From Rhizobiales bacterium dw_265 (GTDB lineage Bacteria; Pseudomonadota; Alphaproteobacteria; Micropepsales; Micropepsaceae), in assembly GCA_018449595.1 (NCBI GenBank), contig JAAVUU010000003.1, positions 1 to 64,000 on the forward strand: a DNA stretch of 64,000 nucleotides, given 5' to 3'. Of the stretch, positions 1 to 8,355 are shown in pieces. Positions within the stretch are counted from its first letter, which is position 1; each line of letters opens with the position of its first letter. A model generated the notes under the pieces. The model was given only the letters and a program-made list of their open reading frames with translations, ran no database searches and had not been told where the DNA came from. Made by a program: the position numbers and the translations under genes.

Positions 1-119
1 CTCTACTTCCCGCCGGATGAAAGATGGGGCTCAGGTCACAGCGGTTGAAGGAACTGGCCTCGGAACGGCGGCGGTTCGGCTACCGGCGTCTGTTCCTGCT
101 GCTACGCCGGGAAACGGGC
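1..119 (+). mobile_element. IS3-family transposase (orfB) fragment
   Basis: An open frame from position 24 encodes a stretch with LKELASERRRFGYRR followed by an LLLRRE-like segment. This is the typical IS3-group OrfB segment just before the catalytic core. The match stops near 119, immediately before the GTGCACA palindrome at 123, so only about 30 residues of the transposase survive here. The element continues, if at all, left of the window. No terminal inverted repeat or target duplication can be seen. It appears to be an old insertion or deletion product that cut into the neighbouring minus-strand gene. Confidence 0.8.
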
Positions 120-611
120 GCAGTGTGCACAGTTTGTGCACGGTTTCACTTCACACCCAATAAGGCGTTGTACCCCGGAAATCGTCGCGCAGATCCAGGA
201 CAAGTGATTGAGCATTCGTTCGCCCAGGGCGCAAGCTCCGACCAATGCTGGATAATAAAGGATCTGAATGAAGGCGCGCCGGATCTGATGAAACAGGTTG
301 TTGTGGTAGGAGAGGATCGAGAAGGGGGCTGACTTAATGGCAATAAAGTTGGCTACTTTCTGTTGGTGAAAGGCTTCTCCAAACTCCAGCTTCAGATCAT
401 GTTCGACCGCGGCTTTGTTCTTCTCCCAAAGCGCCTTAATTTTATCTTCCCAGTCGGGCTGAATTTCCATTTCCAGAATGATTGCGCGGGTATCAAAATC
501 AGCCCCATAACTCAGGAAGCGGCGCCGCCCGGCATCGGCAATCTTGGCGGTCCATTCGTTGACAGGGTCCGTGCGTCTGACGTCGTTGATGGTTTGCCGG
601 GGTATGGTCAT
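102..611 (-). pseudogene. Conserved hypothetical protein, 3' end lost
   Basis: The frame starts with MTIPRQTINDVRR at 611 and looks like a genuine protein for about 137 residues, down to ACALGERMLNHL near position 201. The rest of the frame is low-complexity, Cys-rich sequence across the palindrome and IS3 border, with no protein-like character. I infer that the C-terminal part was removed by the rearrangement next to the IS3 scrap. The start lies 9 bases downstream of the Fic stop on the same strand, so it was probably the second gene of a Fic operon. The function is unknown. The short spacing suggests it may have been a Fic partner, but no antitoxin motif is visible. Confidence 0.55.
123..141. 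repeat. Palindrome copy 1, GTGCACA-N3-TGTGCAC
   Basis: Nineteen bases starting GTGTGCACA, with 7-base inverted arms around a 3-base centre (GTT). A copy identical outside that centre (CCG) lies at 3305-3323. This copy sits exactly where the IS3 fragment ends. It could be an operator or a recombination crossover site. The sequence alone does not decide. Confidence 0.6.
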
Positions 612-619
612 TAGCAATT

Positions 620-1705
620 TCAGCGTCGGTCGGTCAGTACTGCCAGCAGGGCAGGATTGATAAAGAGCTTCTCGCGTCCGCTTTTGTGTTCTTCCAGCAC
701 GCCGATCTCGCACAGCACCTTAAGATACAACGACACGGTCTGTCGCTGGCCGATCCCGGCATCCACCAGATTGCCGATGCGTGAATAAGGTTGGGCGAAG
801 ATCGCTTCCACCAGCTCTCTGGAATAGATCCGCGGCAGTTTCTGGCGGATGGTCTCGCCAGTCTGATTCAGAAGGTCGCGGATCGCGGTGATCTTGGCGG
901 TGGTCCAGGTCGCGGTCTCCCGTACAGCTTCCAGGATGTATAGAACCCAGTCTTCCCAGCTCTGGGACACCGTCACATTGAGGAGAAGGTCGTAATAGCG
1001 GGCCCGGTTCTTGATGATGTAGCGGCTGAGATAAAGAACGGGGATCTCCAGCAGCTTCTGGTCCACCAGGTAAAGTAGGTTGAGGACACGGCCGGTTCGA
1101 CCATTGCCATCGATGAAGGGATGGATGGCCTCGAATTGGTAATGCCCCACAGCCATGCGTATCAGCGGATCGATACCTTCGGCGCCATGCAGGAACTGCT
1201 CCCAATTGGCGAGCAGGTCGCGCAGGAGCTTTTCGCCTTCCGGCGGTGTGTAGATCACCGCGCCAGTCTTCTGATTAACCAGGGCGATGCCGGGCGTGGT
1301 GCGCACGTCCAATTCCGCCCCCTTGATCAGGCTGCAGATGGTGGCCGCCATGGTGGTGTTCAGCGGCCGGCGTTGCAGGAGCCGGGCGCCGATATAGAGC
1401 GCGCTGCGATACTTCAGGGCTTCCTTGGTGGCCGGGTCTGCTTGCGCATCCCCATCTGTGGCCGCCTGGAAGAGTTGGTCGGCGGTGGTGACGATATTTT
1501 CGATTTCCGAACTGGCCTGGGCTTCCAGAGTCGGTATGCTGTTGATCAGCATGGTCTGGTTGGGAATGAGGCTGCCGGCCATGTTGAGCTCCGCCAGTGC
1601 GGTGCGGGCGGCCACGCAGGCCTTCAAGGTGCGCCGGGTTTCGATCTCCGACGCCGGCGGCAGCGGCGGGAGGTCGTTGTACGGCTTGGCTGGGTCAAAA
1701 CTCAT
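620..1705 (-). CDS. Class II Fic family protein adenylyltransferase
   Basis: A 361-residue cytoplasmic Fic enzyme that would transfer AMP from ATP to target-protein hydroxyls. The core motif HPFIDGNGRTGR is complete at residues 195-206, including the catalytic His, the metal-binding Asp and the two Arg that hold the phosphates. The inhibitory motif S-x3-E-N is present upstream at residues 65-70 (SSEIEN), which places it in class II, where the inhibitory helix is in the same chain before the Fic core. The C-terminal 60 residues look like a winged helix. Length and layout match the Shewanella-type Fic proteins. The gene is intact although its downstream neighbour is truncated. It may act as a toxin-like regulator or a self-limited modifier; the targets are unknown. 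Confidence 0.93.
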   Translation of the reverse strand: MSFDPAKPYNDLPPLPPASEIETRRTLKACVAARTALAELNMAGSLIPNQTMLINSIPTLEAQASSEIENIVTTADQLFQAATDGDAQADPATKEALKYRSALYIGARLLQRRPLNTTMAATICSLIKGAELDVRTTPGIALVNQKTGAVIYTPPEGEKLLRDLLANWEQFLHGAEGIDPLIRMAVGHYQFEAIHPFIDGNGRTGRVLNLLYLVDQKLLEIPVLYLSRYIIKNRARYYDLLLNVTVSQSWEDWVLYILEAVRETATWTTAKITAIRDLLNQTGETIRQKLPRIYSRELVEAIFAQPYSRIGNLVDAGIGQRQTVSLYLKVLCEIGVLEEHKSGREKLFINPALLAVLTDRR

Positions 1706-1849
1706 GAAGCGCCATTAACATGTTTCGACATATCACATTGATAGGTATTGATATTCGACACTACTCCACAATGCGTCGAAACAGCCAGTTATATTTGCTT
1801 TTTCGGCAGAAAATGAGCTCGAGTGGCCGCCTATGTCAAAATTCTTGAT

Positions 1850-1866
1850 ATTAGACATTGTCTAAT
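1850..1866. promoter_or_regulatory. Palindromic candidate operator between Fic and the 1895 gene
   Basis: ATTAGACA and TGTCTAAT form perfect 8-base arms around a single T. The site lies in the 189-base divergent region, 28 bases before the start at 1895. A shorter inverted pair (TATCA-CAT-TGATA) lies closer to the Fic start. No regulator gene is adjacent, so Fic itself (C-terminal winged helix) or a distant protein would have to bind. This is inference. Confidence 0.45.
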
Positions 1867-1894
1867 GTAGTGGTTTCGCCACGGAGATGGCAGA

Positions 1895-2428
1895 ATGACC
1901 GAAAAGCGCACTAGACAGGATTTCATCGAGTTTCTCGATTGGCTCGCCGATCGGGGGATCATGCCCAAAGCTACGGTCGCGGCACGCAAGGCGGCCGTGA
2001 ACCGGGTGCTGGGCATTCTCAGCGACGAAGAAGCCCAGGACGTGACCAAGCTCGACTTGGACACGGTTATGCGTCGCTTCACCAACTTGGAAGGCAAGGG
2101 CTATACGCCGGGCAGTCTCAACACCTATCTCAGTCGCCTGCGCTCGGCGTTGGAGGACTTCACCTCCTATCTCGACAACCCGCTCGGCTTCCGGCCCAGC
2201 GCCCAAACCCGCGACCGCAAGCCTGCGCCCAAAAAGGACGCGGCGCCGCGCGCCGGCGCGCCGGAGGTTTCGGAAGTGGTCGCGCCGCGTCCGTCCGCCA
2301 ACACGCTGTCCATTCCTATCCGGCCTGACACCACCATCATGGTGGCGGGTTTGCCCTACGACCTGACCGAAGCGGAAGCGGGCAAGATCGCCAACGTTAT
2401 CCGCGCCATGGCGACGCCCACCGCGTGA
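1895..2428 (+). CDS. Small protein with integrase-type N-terminal (core-binding-like) domain
   Basis: A 177-residue protein. Residues 1-95 are helical and resemble the SAM-like DNA-binding domain of tyrosine recombinases (DFIEFLDWLADRG, then a YTPGSLNTYLSRLRSAL helix). A Pro/Ala-rich linker follows, then a conserved tail (PIRPDTTIMVAGLPYDLTEA) that contains no recombinase catalytic residues. It is not an active integrase. A GGAG sits 8 bases before the ATG. The neighbour begins 26 bases downstream and is a nuclease-like remnant, so this may be the specificity or accessory subunit of a decayed defence operon. That role is inferred from context only. Confidence 0.65.
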   Translation: MTEKRTRQDFIEFLDWLADRGIMPKATVAARKAAVNRVLGILSDEEAQDVTKLDLDTVMRRFTNLEGKGYTPGSLNTYLSRLRSALEDFTSYLDNPLGFRPSAQTRDRKPAPKKDAAPRAGAPEVSEVVAPRPSANTLSIPIRPDTTIMVAGLPYDLTEAEAGKIANVIRAMATPTA

Positions 2429-2454
2429 CGTCCAGCGGACCATAGGAGCCATCA

Positions 2455-2892
2455 GTGGCAACGGAACGTTGGCGCGAATTCGAGACGGAAGTGGGTGACT
2501 TCTTCACCCAGGCCGGTTTTCGCGTCGAGATGAATTCCAAGGCGGCCAAGCCGCGCCAGACCGACGCCTATGCCCATGACCATGACGACACCCTCCATAT
2601 CCTGATTGAGGCCAAAGCGCGCAGGCTCTCAACATCGATATCGACGATGTTGAGAGCCTGCGCGCGCCTTCCTGCGTACACGGGCAAAGGAAGTCGGATG
2701 GGACAAGATGGTAGTACCCTTCTTCCGCACGGTGTGGCCGCGCGAACGCCAATTCCAGACGGCCCATACCGCCCGCACCTTGGTGCTGTTCCTGGAAGAA
2801 TTGGACGCCAGGTTTCCGGCCGGCCTGAAGCTGGTGGCGGACTTCCTGGTAGCTTCGCCGGAAACCGACATTTTTGTCTTCCAGTTCGGTAA
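2455..2892 (+). pseudogene. Restriction-endonuclease-like N-terminal remnant
   Basis: The frame starts at a GTG with a TAGGAG 7 bases upstream. The first 58 residues look real: an amphipathic start (RWREFETEVGDFFTQAGF) then a DAYAH..HILIEAKARR segment. The spaced D and E-x-K pattern recalls the PD-(D/E)xK nuclease fold. Protein-like sequence ends at the 21-bp inverted repeat at 2617-2665. The remaining open frame to 2892 is an out-of-frame reading of the next remnant. I conclude that an internal deletion removed most of this gene and the start of the next. Confidence 0.55.
2617..2665. repeat. Perfect 21-bp inverted repeat at a deletion junction
   Basis: The arms at 2617-2637 and 2645-2665 are perfect reverse complements (GCGCGCAGGCTCTCAACATCG on the left) with a 7-base spacer ATATCGA. 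The repeat sits exactly where one gene remnant stops and another in a different frame begins. Such a hairpin is typical of template-switch or inverted-duplication repair at a break. Confidence 0.85.
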
Positions 2893-3088
2893 TGAAGGCG
2901 AACGAGGCCATGCCGACCTCACTAGGCGCTACCCACCAGACACCCTGATGCTGATGGATAAGATCGTCGAGGACAGCGCGCAACGACCGCCCCATGGTCT
3001 GGCCGAGGTGCTGACGCGAATTGCCGAGGCCGCGCCGGAACTGCGCCAAGACGCCCGGTGGCAGCGCCTGCATCGTCTGGCCCTCTAG
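2654..3088 (+). pseudogene. C-terminal remnant of a large accessory-region protein
   Basis: The frame is open from just after a TGA at 2651-2653 and encodes a convincing C-terminal end (PFFRTVWPRERQFQT, FPAGLKLVADFL, TDIFVFQFG, GLAEVLTRIAEAAPELRQD). The first in-frame ATG is at 2708 and has no good ribosome site. The style resembles the C-terminal domain found on some SIR2-like or large ATPase defence proteins, but I cannot confirm the family. The N-terminal part is missing, removed at the inverted repeat. It is probably not expressed as a functional protein. Confidence 0.45.
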
Positions 3089-3570
3089 CCGCCGGCGTGC
3101 AGCAGAGCAGGTGCTTTGACATGCGGTCGATCTCAACTGGATCGTTATTGCACTTCTCTAGTGCGAGGCGCTTCTCGCATGCTCCCCGCAGTGCTTTGCA
3201 GTTTGATGCGTCCCGCCGCCGCTGACGCGACTCCACGAGATAGGAAAATGCGCTGGAGTACAGGAGAGAAAACGAACGAAAAGCAGCAGAAACGCGAACG
3301 GCGAGTGTGCACACCGTGTGCACGAAATTTGTTAAATGCTTGGAAATAAAGGATTTATCGTCCAGTCCATCATGGGGGCGACGGCGAATTTGTGATTCAG
3401 CACTTTGTTTTACTTCATTATTTCAACGTTCCTGTTTGTCCCGGATATGGGCCGACACAAGTTCCCGACTTGCATCACCCAGGAAAAACAGGACCACAGA
3501 TAGCCTTTCCCGGACGAAAATCCATCGAAATTGGGGGCCGCCGCACGGTTGCCGATGGATGGAACGCACA
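3089..3570. other. Non-coding gap at the island's right edge
   Basis: No convincing gene. The stretch holds a small stem (TGCGAG-GCGCTT-CTCGCA at 3162-3179) and palindrome copy 2 at 3305-3323. From about 3330 it becomes AT-richer than its surroundings. The short open frames here lack ribosome sites and protein-like composition. Confidence 0.5.
3305..3323. repeat. Palindrome copy 2, GTGCACA-N3-TGTGCAC
   Basis: Identical to the copy at 123-141 except for the central three bases (CCG here, GTT there), and in the same orientation. The two copies bracket the Fic and remnant-gene island. Confidence 0.6.
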
Positions 3571-4488
3571 TCACGACCGGCTCGCGGTGGCCCGGACCTG
3601 TTTGAGGACCAGGTTCCGAAACCAGGCATGCGCGGGATCGGCGTCGAAGCGCGGATGCCAGGACAGGCGCATGGTGAATTTCGGCGGGGGAAAAGGCAGC
3701 GCCGCCGAACCGCAAAAGGCACTGGCCTCGGGGGTTTCGGCGAAGCGGGACGGCACCGCCGCGACGATGTCGCTGCCGGCCAGCAGGCGCGGCAAACTCG
3801 CGAACTTGGAGACCGACAGCATGACGCGCCGGGCGAGGCCGAGCGTTTTGAGCGCGTCGTCAACAGGCCCGCGCAGGCCGACGCCCTGCGGCGAGACAAG
3901 CGCATGGTCCATCGCGGCGAACGCCGCCGCCGTCAGGCGTTTGGTCAGGGCCGGGTGGCCGTGGCGCGCCAGAAGCACGAAATGCTCTTCGTACAGGGCT
4001 TCCTCGATAAAGCCGGGCGGCGGCGCGATGCCGGAGATAATCAGGTGAATGCGGCCCTCGCGCACCTCATCGCCCATCAGCGGGGCGCTCTCGACCGAAC
4101 GCAGCGCCAGCGTGACATGCGGGGCCATCCGCCGCATGGCCGATACCACCGGCGGAAGCAGCGCGCATTCCGCGAAATCGTTGCTCGCCAGCGCGAAATC
4201 TCGCTTTTGCGTGGCCGGATTGAACTCCAGCGGCTGAAACAGGCCGCGCGTGGCCTCCATCCAGCTCTCCAGTTTGCCCGAGAGCGCCGCCGCGCGCGCG
4301 GTGGGCGCCATCCGTCCATTCGTGCGCACGAACAGCGGATCTTCGAACAGGGCGCGGGCGCGCGCCAGCGTCTGCGACACGGCGGGCTGGGTCAGGTTGA
4401 GGCGCTTGGCGGCGCGGGTCACCGAGCCCTCCGCCAGTATGGCGTCAAGCACGACCAGGATCTGCAGTTCGGCGGGGCGGATGCTCAT
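3571..4488 (-). CDS. LysR-family transcriptional regulator
   Basis: A 305-residue LysR-type activator or repressor. Residues 17-45 form the winged helix-turn-helix (SVTRAAKRLNLTQPAVSQTL). The LFEDPLFVRTNGRMAPT segment and linker helix follow, then a two-lobed periplasmic-binding-protein-like effector domain to the C-terminus. The order and length are those of NodD/NahR-like members. It is transcribed divergently from the TonB receptor gene at 4625 across a 136-base region with repeated CTGCTTAT boxes, so it most likely controls that receptor and itself. The effector cannot be predicted. Confidence 0.93.
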   Translation of the reverse strand: MSIRPAELQILVVLDAILAEGSVTRAAKRLNLTQPAVSQTLARARALFEDPLFVRTNGRMAPTARAAALSGKLESWMEATRGLFQPLEFNPATQKRDFALASNDFAECALLPPVVSAMRRMAPHVTLALRSVESAPLMGDEVREGRIHLIISGIAPPPGFIEEALYEEHFVLLARHGHPALTKRLTAAAFAAMDHALVSPQGVGLRGPVDDALKTLGLARRVMLSVSKFASLPRLLAGSDIVAAVPSRFAETPEASAFCGSAALPFPPPKFTMRLSWHPRFDADPAHAWFRNLVLKQVRATASRS

Positions 4489-4492
4489 GCAA

Positions 4493-4532
4493 TCTGCTTA
4501 TACCGCAAATAAGAACATATCATTCTGCTTAT
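4493..4532. promoter_or_regulatory. LysR-type binding region (divergent promoter)
   Basis: TCTGCTTAT occurs twice in the same orientation, at 4493-4501 and 4524-4532, 31 bases apart (about three helical turns). The first copy is half of a dyad CTTAT-N7-ATAAG (4497-4513), which has the partly symmetric T-N11-A shape of LysR boxes. The position, right beside the regulator start codon, fits autorepression plus activation of the receptor. Confidence 0.6.
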
Positions 4533-4624
4533 GCCCTCACTGTCACACATTTCGGGCAAATCCGCTGGCGTTGCGTTTGCGGTCTTCCTGACGGGACCGC
4601 CCACATCAGAAAGCGGGTTTCGCC

Positions 4625-6985
4625 ATGGTCTCGAAGACGGCTTTATGCCTTTCTTCCGCGCTTGTCTTCGTTCTGCCCCTGTCCGCGAAGGCGCAGGACG
4701 CCCCGGCGGCGGCCTCCCAGGCCGATGCATCGGGCGCTGTCGAAACCGTGATGGTGACGGCCACGGGCCGCGCCGAGCGTTCGAACGACGTGCCGGTTTC
4801 GCTGCTGGCGGTGACCGGCGAACAACTGCAGCAGCAGGAGATCGTGAGCCTGGAGTCTTTCGCCATCCGCCAGCCCGGCTTCCGCATTTCCGAGTCTCCC
4901 GCGTCCGACTATATCGCCATTCGCGGCATCGGTTCTTCGGCGAACATCGGCTTTGAGCAGTCGGTGGGGACGTTCGTGGACGGCCTTTACCGCGGGCGGT
5001 CGCGCGACGTGCGCATGGCGCTGTTCGACGACGATCATATCGAAGTGCTGCGCGGGCCCCAGACGACCTTTTTCGGCAACAACACCATCGGCGGCGCGCT
5101 CAACATCGCGACGCGCAAGCCCGGCAGCGAATTCGGCGTCGACCTCGACGCCTACTATTCCCCGTCCTATGGCGAGTATTCGTTTCAGGGCGGCGCCGAT
5201 CTTCCGGTCAGCGACGATCTGCGGTTTCGCGTCGCGGTTCGCCAGTCCGGTTCCAACGGCTATGTGAACGACGCGAATACGGGCCAGAAAGGGCCCGCCC
5301 TCGACGACACCATCGGCCGCGTGGCCGCGCAATGGACGCCGTCCTCGGCGGTCACCATCGATGCCCGCATAGACCTGGGCCGCATGCGCGACAAGGGCAC
5401 GTTCAACACCGAATTGCTCAACTGTCCGCCGCCCGCGGCCTTCGGCCCCGCGGCGGGCGCCTGCGGACGTTACCTGGCGGCCAATGGCGGCGCCATCGAC
5501 AACAAGCTGGACTGGAACAGCGCCGCCAATACGTCCTACTTCAACTATGATTTCGGCGAAGGCGAACTGAAGGCCAACATCGCGCTGGGCGACAACACCC
5601 TGACTTCGACCACGGGCTATTTCGCCCGCCATTATGACCTGCTCAACGATCCGATCGCCGTGCCCGGCAACGGGGGCGGCAGCGTCGTGGGCACTTCCAC
5701 CGCATTGCCGCTCGCCCTTGGCGAGGAATACCACCAGGTCAGCCAGGAACTGCGGTTCGCGTCACGCGACGACCTGCCGCTCAGCTATATGGCGGGCCTG
5801 TACTACCAGCATGGTTCCTTGTCCGACAATCTCTACCAGGGCTTCTATTTCGCGCCGCTGGCCGCCGGGACCGGCGGCCTTGTCCCGGCGACCACGCCGG
5901 TGGCCGGCCTGGTGGCCGTGACCGAACGCAGCGATGAATATTCCGGCTTCGTCGCCACCACCTGGCGCCCGGCTGAGCGCCTGCGGATCAATCTCGGCGC
6001 GCGCTACACCCTGGTGGACAAGGACGACCACCGCAGCGCGACCATGGGTTCGTCGGCGTCAATCCCCAGCGCCGCGAACTTCACGCCCTTCTCCGCGCCC
6101 GCCCAGGCGCTTCTGTTCGGACCCGCGGGCATTGACGCGGGCGATTTCACGCCCAGCCATCGCTCGGACAATGCCTTCCTGCCTTCGGCCGGGGCGCAGT
6201 ACGACCTGGCGCAGGACGTGATGCTCTATGGGTCGTACAGCAAGGGCTTCAAGGCGGGCGGCTTTTCCATCGGCACGACCAAATCCCTGTTCGACCCCGA
6301 GCATGTCAACGCCTATGAGACCGGCATCAAGGCGTCGCTTCTCGATGATCGCGTCAACCTGACGCTTGCGGGCTTCTATGACGATTATCGCAATCTGCAG
6401 GAGACCGCGACCGTCCTGTCCGGCGCGACATCGCGCCAGATCGTGACCAATGCGGCCCAGTCCAATGCCCGCGGCTTCGAGCTTGGGCTCAGCTACCGGC
6501 TCTTGCCGGAACTGACGCTTTCCACCAACGCCACCTATCTGGAGGCGCGCTACCAGGACTATCCGAACGCCCCCTGCACCACGCTGCAGCAGGCGGTCAC
6601 GCCGGCCGGGTGTACGCAGGACCTGTCCGGCAAGGACCGCGCCTTCGCGCCGCATTGGAGCGGTAATGTCGGTGCGGAATATGTCCACGACCTCGGCGAT
6701 GGCCTGACCCTGGATGCGGCGATCACGCCTTACTTCTCCAGTTCCTATTTCGTTGTCCCGACCGCCGACTCGCGGCTGTCGCAGGCGGGATTCGCCAAGC
6801 TCGACGCCAGGATCTCGCTTGTCAGCGAGAACGGCGGCTGGGAGGCGGCCTTGATCGGGCGCAACCTGACCAATGCGATCACCGCCAGCTACCAGCAAGT
6901 GGTCCCCAGCGCCGCCGGTGTCACCTCCGCCCTGGCCGATCCGCCTGCGTCGGTCGGCTTTCAGTTGCGCTATCATTTCCATTGA
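4625..6985 (+). CDS. TonB-dependent outer-membrane receptor
   Basis: A 786-residue receptor with a signal peptide (VFVLPLSAKAQD, cleavage near residue 23), an energy-coupling region ETVMVTATG, a plug domain to about residue 170 (IRGIG, VFVDGLYRGRS-like loop, EVLRGPQTTFFG, GALNIATRKP) and then a 22-strand-type barrel. The C-terminal residues (LRYHFH) have the aromatic near the end that outer-membrane assembly needs. It would import a siderophore, sugar or other ligand using TonB energy. No Fur box, cobalamin riboswitch or TonB/ExbB gene is close. Its partner is the metallophosphoesterase starting 10 bases downstream, and the divergent LysR gene probably controls both. Confidence 0.93.
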   Translation: MVSKTALCLSSALVFVLPLSAKAQDAPAAASQADASGAVETVMVTATGRAERSNDVPVSLLAVTGEQLQQQEIVSLESFAIRQPGFRISESPASDYIAIRGIGSSANIGFEQSVGTFVDGLYRGRSRDVRMALFDDDHIEVLRGPQTTFFGNNTIGGALNIATRKPGSEFGVDLDAYYSPSYGEYSFQGGADLPVSDDLRFRVAVRQSGSNGYVNDANTGQKGPALDDTIGRVAAQWTPSSAVTIDARIDLGRMRDKGTFNTELLNCPPPAAFGPAAGACGRYLAANGGAIDNKLDWNSAANTSYFNYDFGEGELKANIALGDNTLTSTTGYFARHYDLLNDPIAVPGNGGGSVVGTSTALPLALGEEYHQVSQELRFASRDDLPLSYMAGLYYQHGSLSDNLYQGFYFAPLAAGTGGLVPATTPVAGLVAVTERSDEYSGFVATTWRPAERLRINLGARYTLVDKDDHRSATMGSSASIPSAANFTPFSAPAQALLFGPAGIDAGDFTPSHRSDNAFLPSAGAQYDLAQDVMLYGSYSKGFKAGGFSIGTTKSLFDPEHVNAYETGIKASLLDDRVNLTLAGFYDDYRNLQETATVLSGATSRQIVTNAAQSNARGFELGLSYRLLPELTLSTNATYLEARYQDYPNAPCTTLQQAVTPAGCTQDLSGKDRAFAPHWSGNVGAEYVHDLGDGLTLDAAITPYFSSSYFVVPTADSRLSQAGFAKLDARISLVSENGGWEAALIGRNLTNAITASYQQVVPSAAGVTSALADPPASVGFQLRYHFH

Positions 6986-6995
6986 GGCGGGATTC

Positions 6996-8306
6996 ATGAC
7001 ACGCACCCAGGGAATACGGATCGTCGTTGCGGCCCTGCTGTCCTGCCTTGCTGCAACCTCGCGCGCGCAGCCTCCTGATGCCCGCTTCACCGTCGCGGTG
7101 ATCCCGGACACGCAAAACTATATCGACTTCCACAACCAGCGCGCCGAGGGCTTTCCCTTCGACGCCAGGGAAATCTTCTTCGGCCAGATGGGTTATGTGG
7201 AACGCCACCTGCGCGTGAACGGCGGCGCCATCGCCTTTGTTTCGGCCGTGGGCGATGTCTGGCAGCATTCGCCGGACGACAAGCCCGACCCGCAAAGCGC
7301 CGCGCGCGGCTTGCGGGCGGTGGCCAGCCCCATCCTGGAGCAGGCGGCGTCCCCGGCCTTGAAGGACCAGGTGCTGAATGTCGAACTGCCCGCGGCGGTG
7401 GCGGGATATCGCATGATTGCCGGCAAGACGCCGCTGTCCCTGGTTCCGGGCAACCATGACTATGATTCCGTCTGGACGGATGCACGATTCCCGCCCGATC
7501 CTGCTGCACAGATTGGCGCCGGCCGGCCTAGCGGGCTTGGCGTCATTCTGGTGGGCGGCCTGGATTTGTGGCGGCGGTCTTTCGGCAGCGAGAGCCAGTT
7601 CTTCAAGGGCCAGCGCTGGTATGTGTCGTCATTCCGGCAGGGCGCCGACAGCGCCGTCGTCTTCGCGGCCGGCGGGCGCCGGTTCCTGCATCTGGGATTT
7701 GAGATGCAGCCCGACGACGCCACGCTTGCCTGGGCGCAAGGCGTCATCGCGCGGTTCAAGGGACTGCCGACCATCGTCACCCTGCATCAATATCTGAAGC
7801 CCGACGCGACGCGGGGCGCCGATCCGATGCTGCAACTTTCCGTCGCAGAGCCCTGGCGCAACGATCCGCAGGCCCTTTGGACCAAATTCATCTCGGCCAA
7901 CGACCAGATATTTCTTGTCCTGAACGGGCATGAGGAAGGCGCGGCGCGGCGGGTCGACCTCAACCGCTACGGCCACAAGGTCTACCAGCTTCTGTCCGAC
8001 TATCAGGAACGGCGCCAGTCCTTTCGGGATGTGGCGCCGGGGGACCCGCGAACCGGCCATTTCCCCGGCGTCGGCGATGGCTGGATGCGGTTGATGGACT
8101 TCGACCTGACGCCTGGCCGCGAGCAGGTTCATGTCCGCACCTATTCGACCCATTATCATGCCGAAGCGCGCGACCTGCCGCAGTATGCGCGCTGGTACAA
8201 GAGCCTTGAGCATCCGGAAATGACGGACGATCAGTTCCTGGACCAGGACGATTTCACGATAGCCCTGGACGATTTCGCCAAACGGTTCGCCCTTGCACCG
8301 CGATAG
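6996..8306 (+). CDS. Secreted calcineurin-like metallophosphoesterase
   Basis: A 436-residue exported hydrolase. A signal peptide ends at ATSRAQ near residue 24. Metal-ligand blocks appear in order: VIPDTQNY, VGDVWQHS, GNHDYDS, LHQY and NGHEEG, the layout of the calcineurin-like phosphoesterase superfamily. The substrate may be a phosphodiester or phosphomonoester released at the cell surface. I chose the ATG at 6996 because it gives a clean signal peptide and lies 10 bases after the receptor stop. The frame stays open further upstream inside the receptor gene, but that part is a shadow. The pairing with a TonB receptor suggests scavenging of a phosphorylated ligand. Confidence 0.9.
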   Translation: MTRTQGIRIVVAALLSCLAATSRAQPPDARFTVAVIPDTQNYIDFHNQRAEGFPFDAREIFFGQMGYVERHLRVNGGAIAFVSAVGDVWQHSPDDKPDPQSAARGLRAVASPILEQAASPALKDQVLNVELPAAVAGYRMIAGKTPLSLVPGNHDYDSVWTDARFPPDPAAQIGAGRPSGLGVILVGGLDLWRRSFGSESQFFKGQRWYVSSFRQGADSAVVFAAGGRRFLHLGFEMQPDDATLAWAQGVIARFKGLPTIVTLHQYLKPDATRGADPMLQLSVAEPWRNDPQALWTKFISANDQIFLVLNGHEEGAARRVDLNRYGHKVYQLLSDYQERRQSFRDVAPGDPRTGHFPGVGDGWMRLMDFDLTPGREQVHVRTYSTHYHAEARDLPQYARWYKSLEHPEMTDDQFLDQDDFTIALDDFAKRFALAPR

Positions 8307-8312
8307 CGGCGG

Positions 8313-8355
8313 TTGCGATCCTGGACCGTTCGCGATGCGTGAAATCCAGTCGCAA
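8313..8355. terminator. Imperfect stem-loop after the phosphoesterase gene
   Basis: TTGCGA-tc-CTGGA pairs with TCCAG-TCGCAA, leaving a two-base bulge, starting 7 bases after the stop codon. There is no T-run, so it would be a weak or Rho-assisted terminator at best. Confidence 0.3.

Noticed and set aside
1895-2428. An active tyrosine recombinase for the island
   Set aside because: Only a core-binding-like domain is present; no R-H-R-Y catalytic domain follows.
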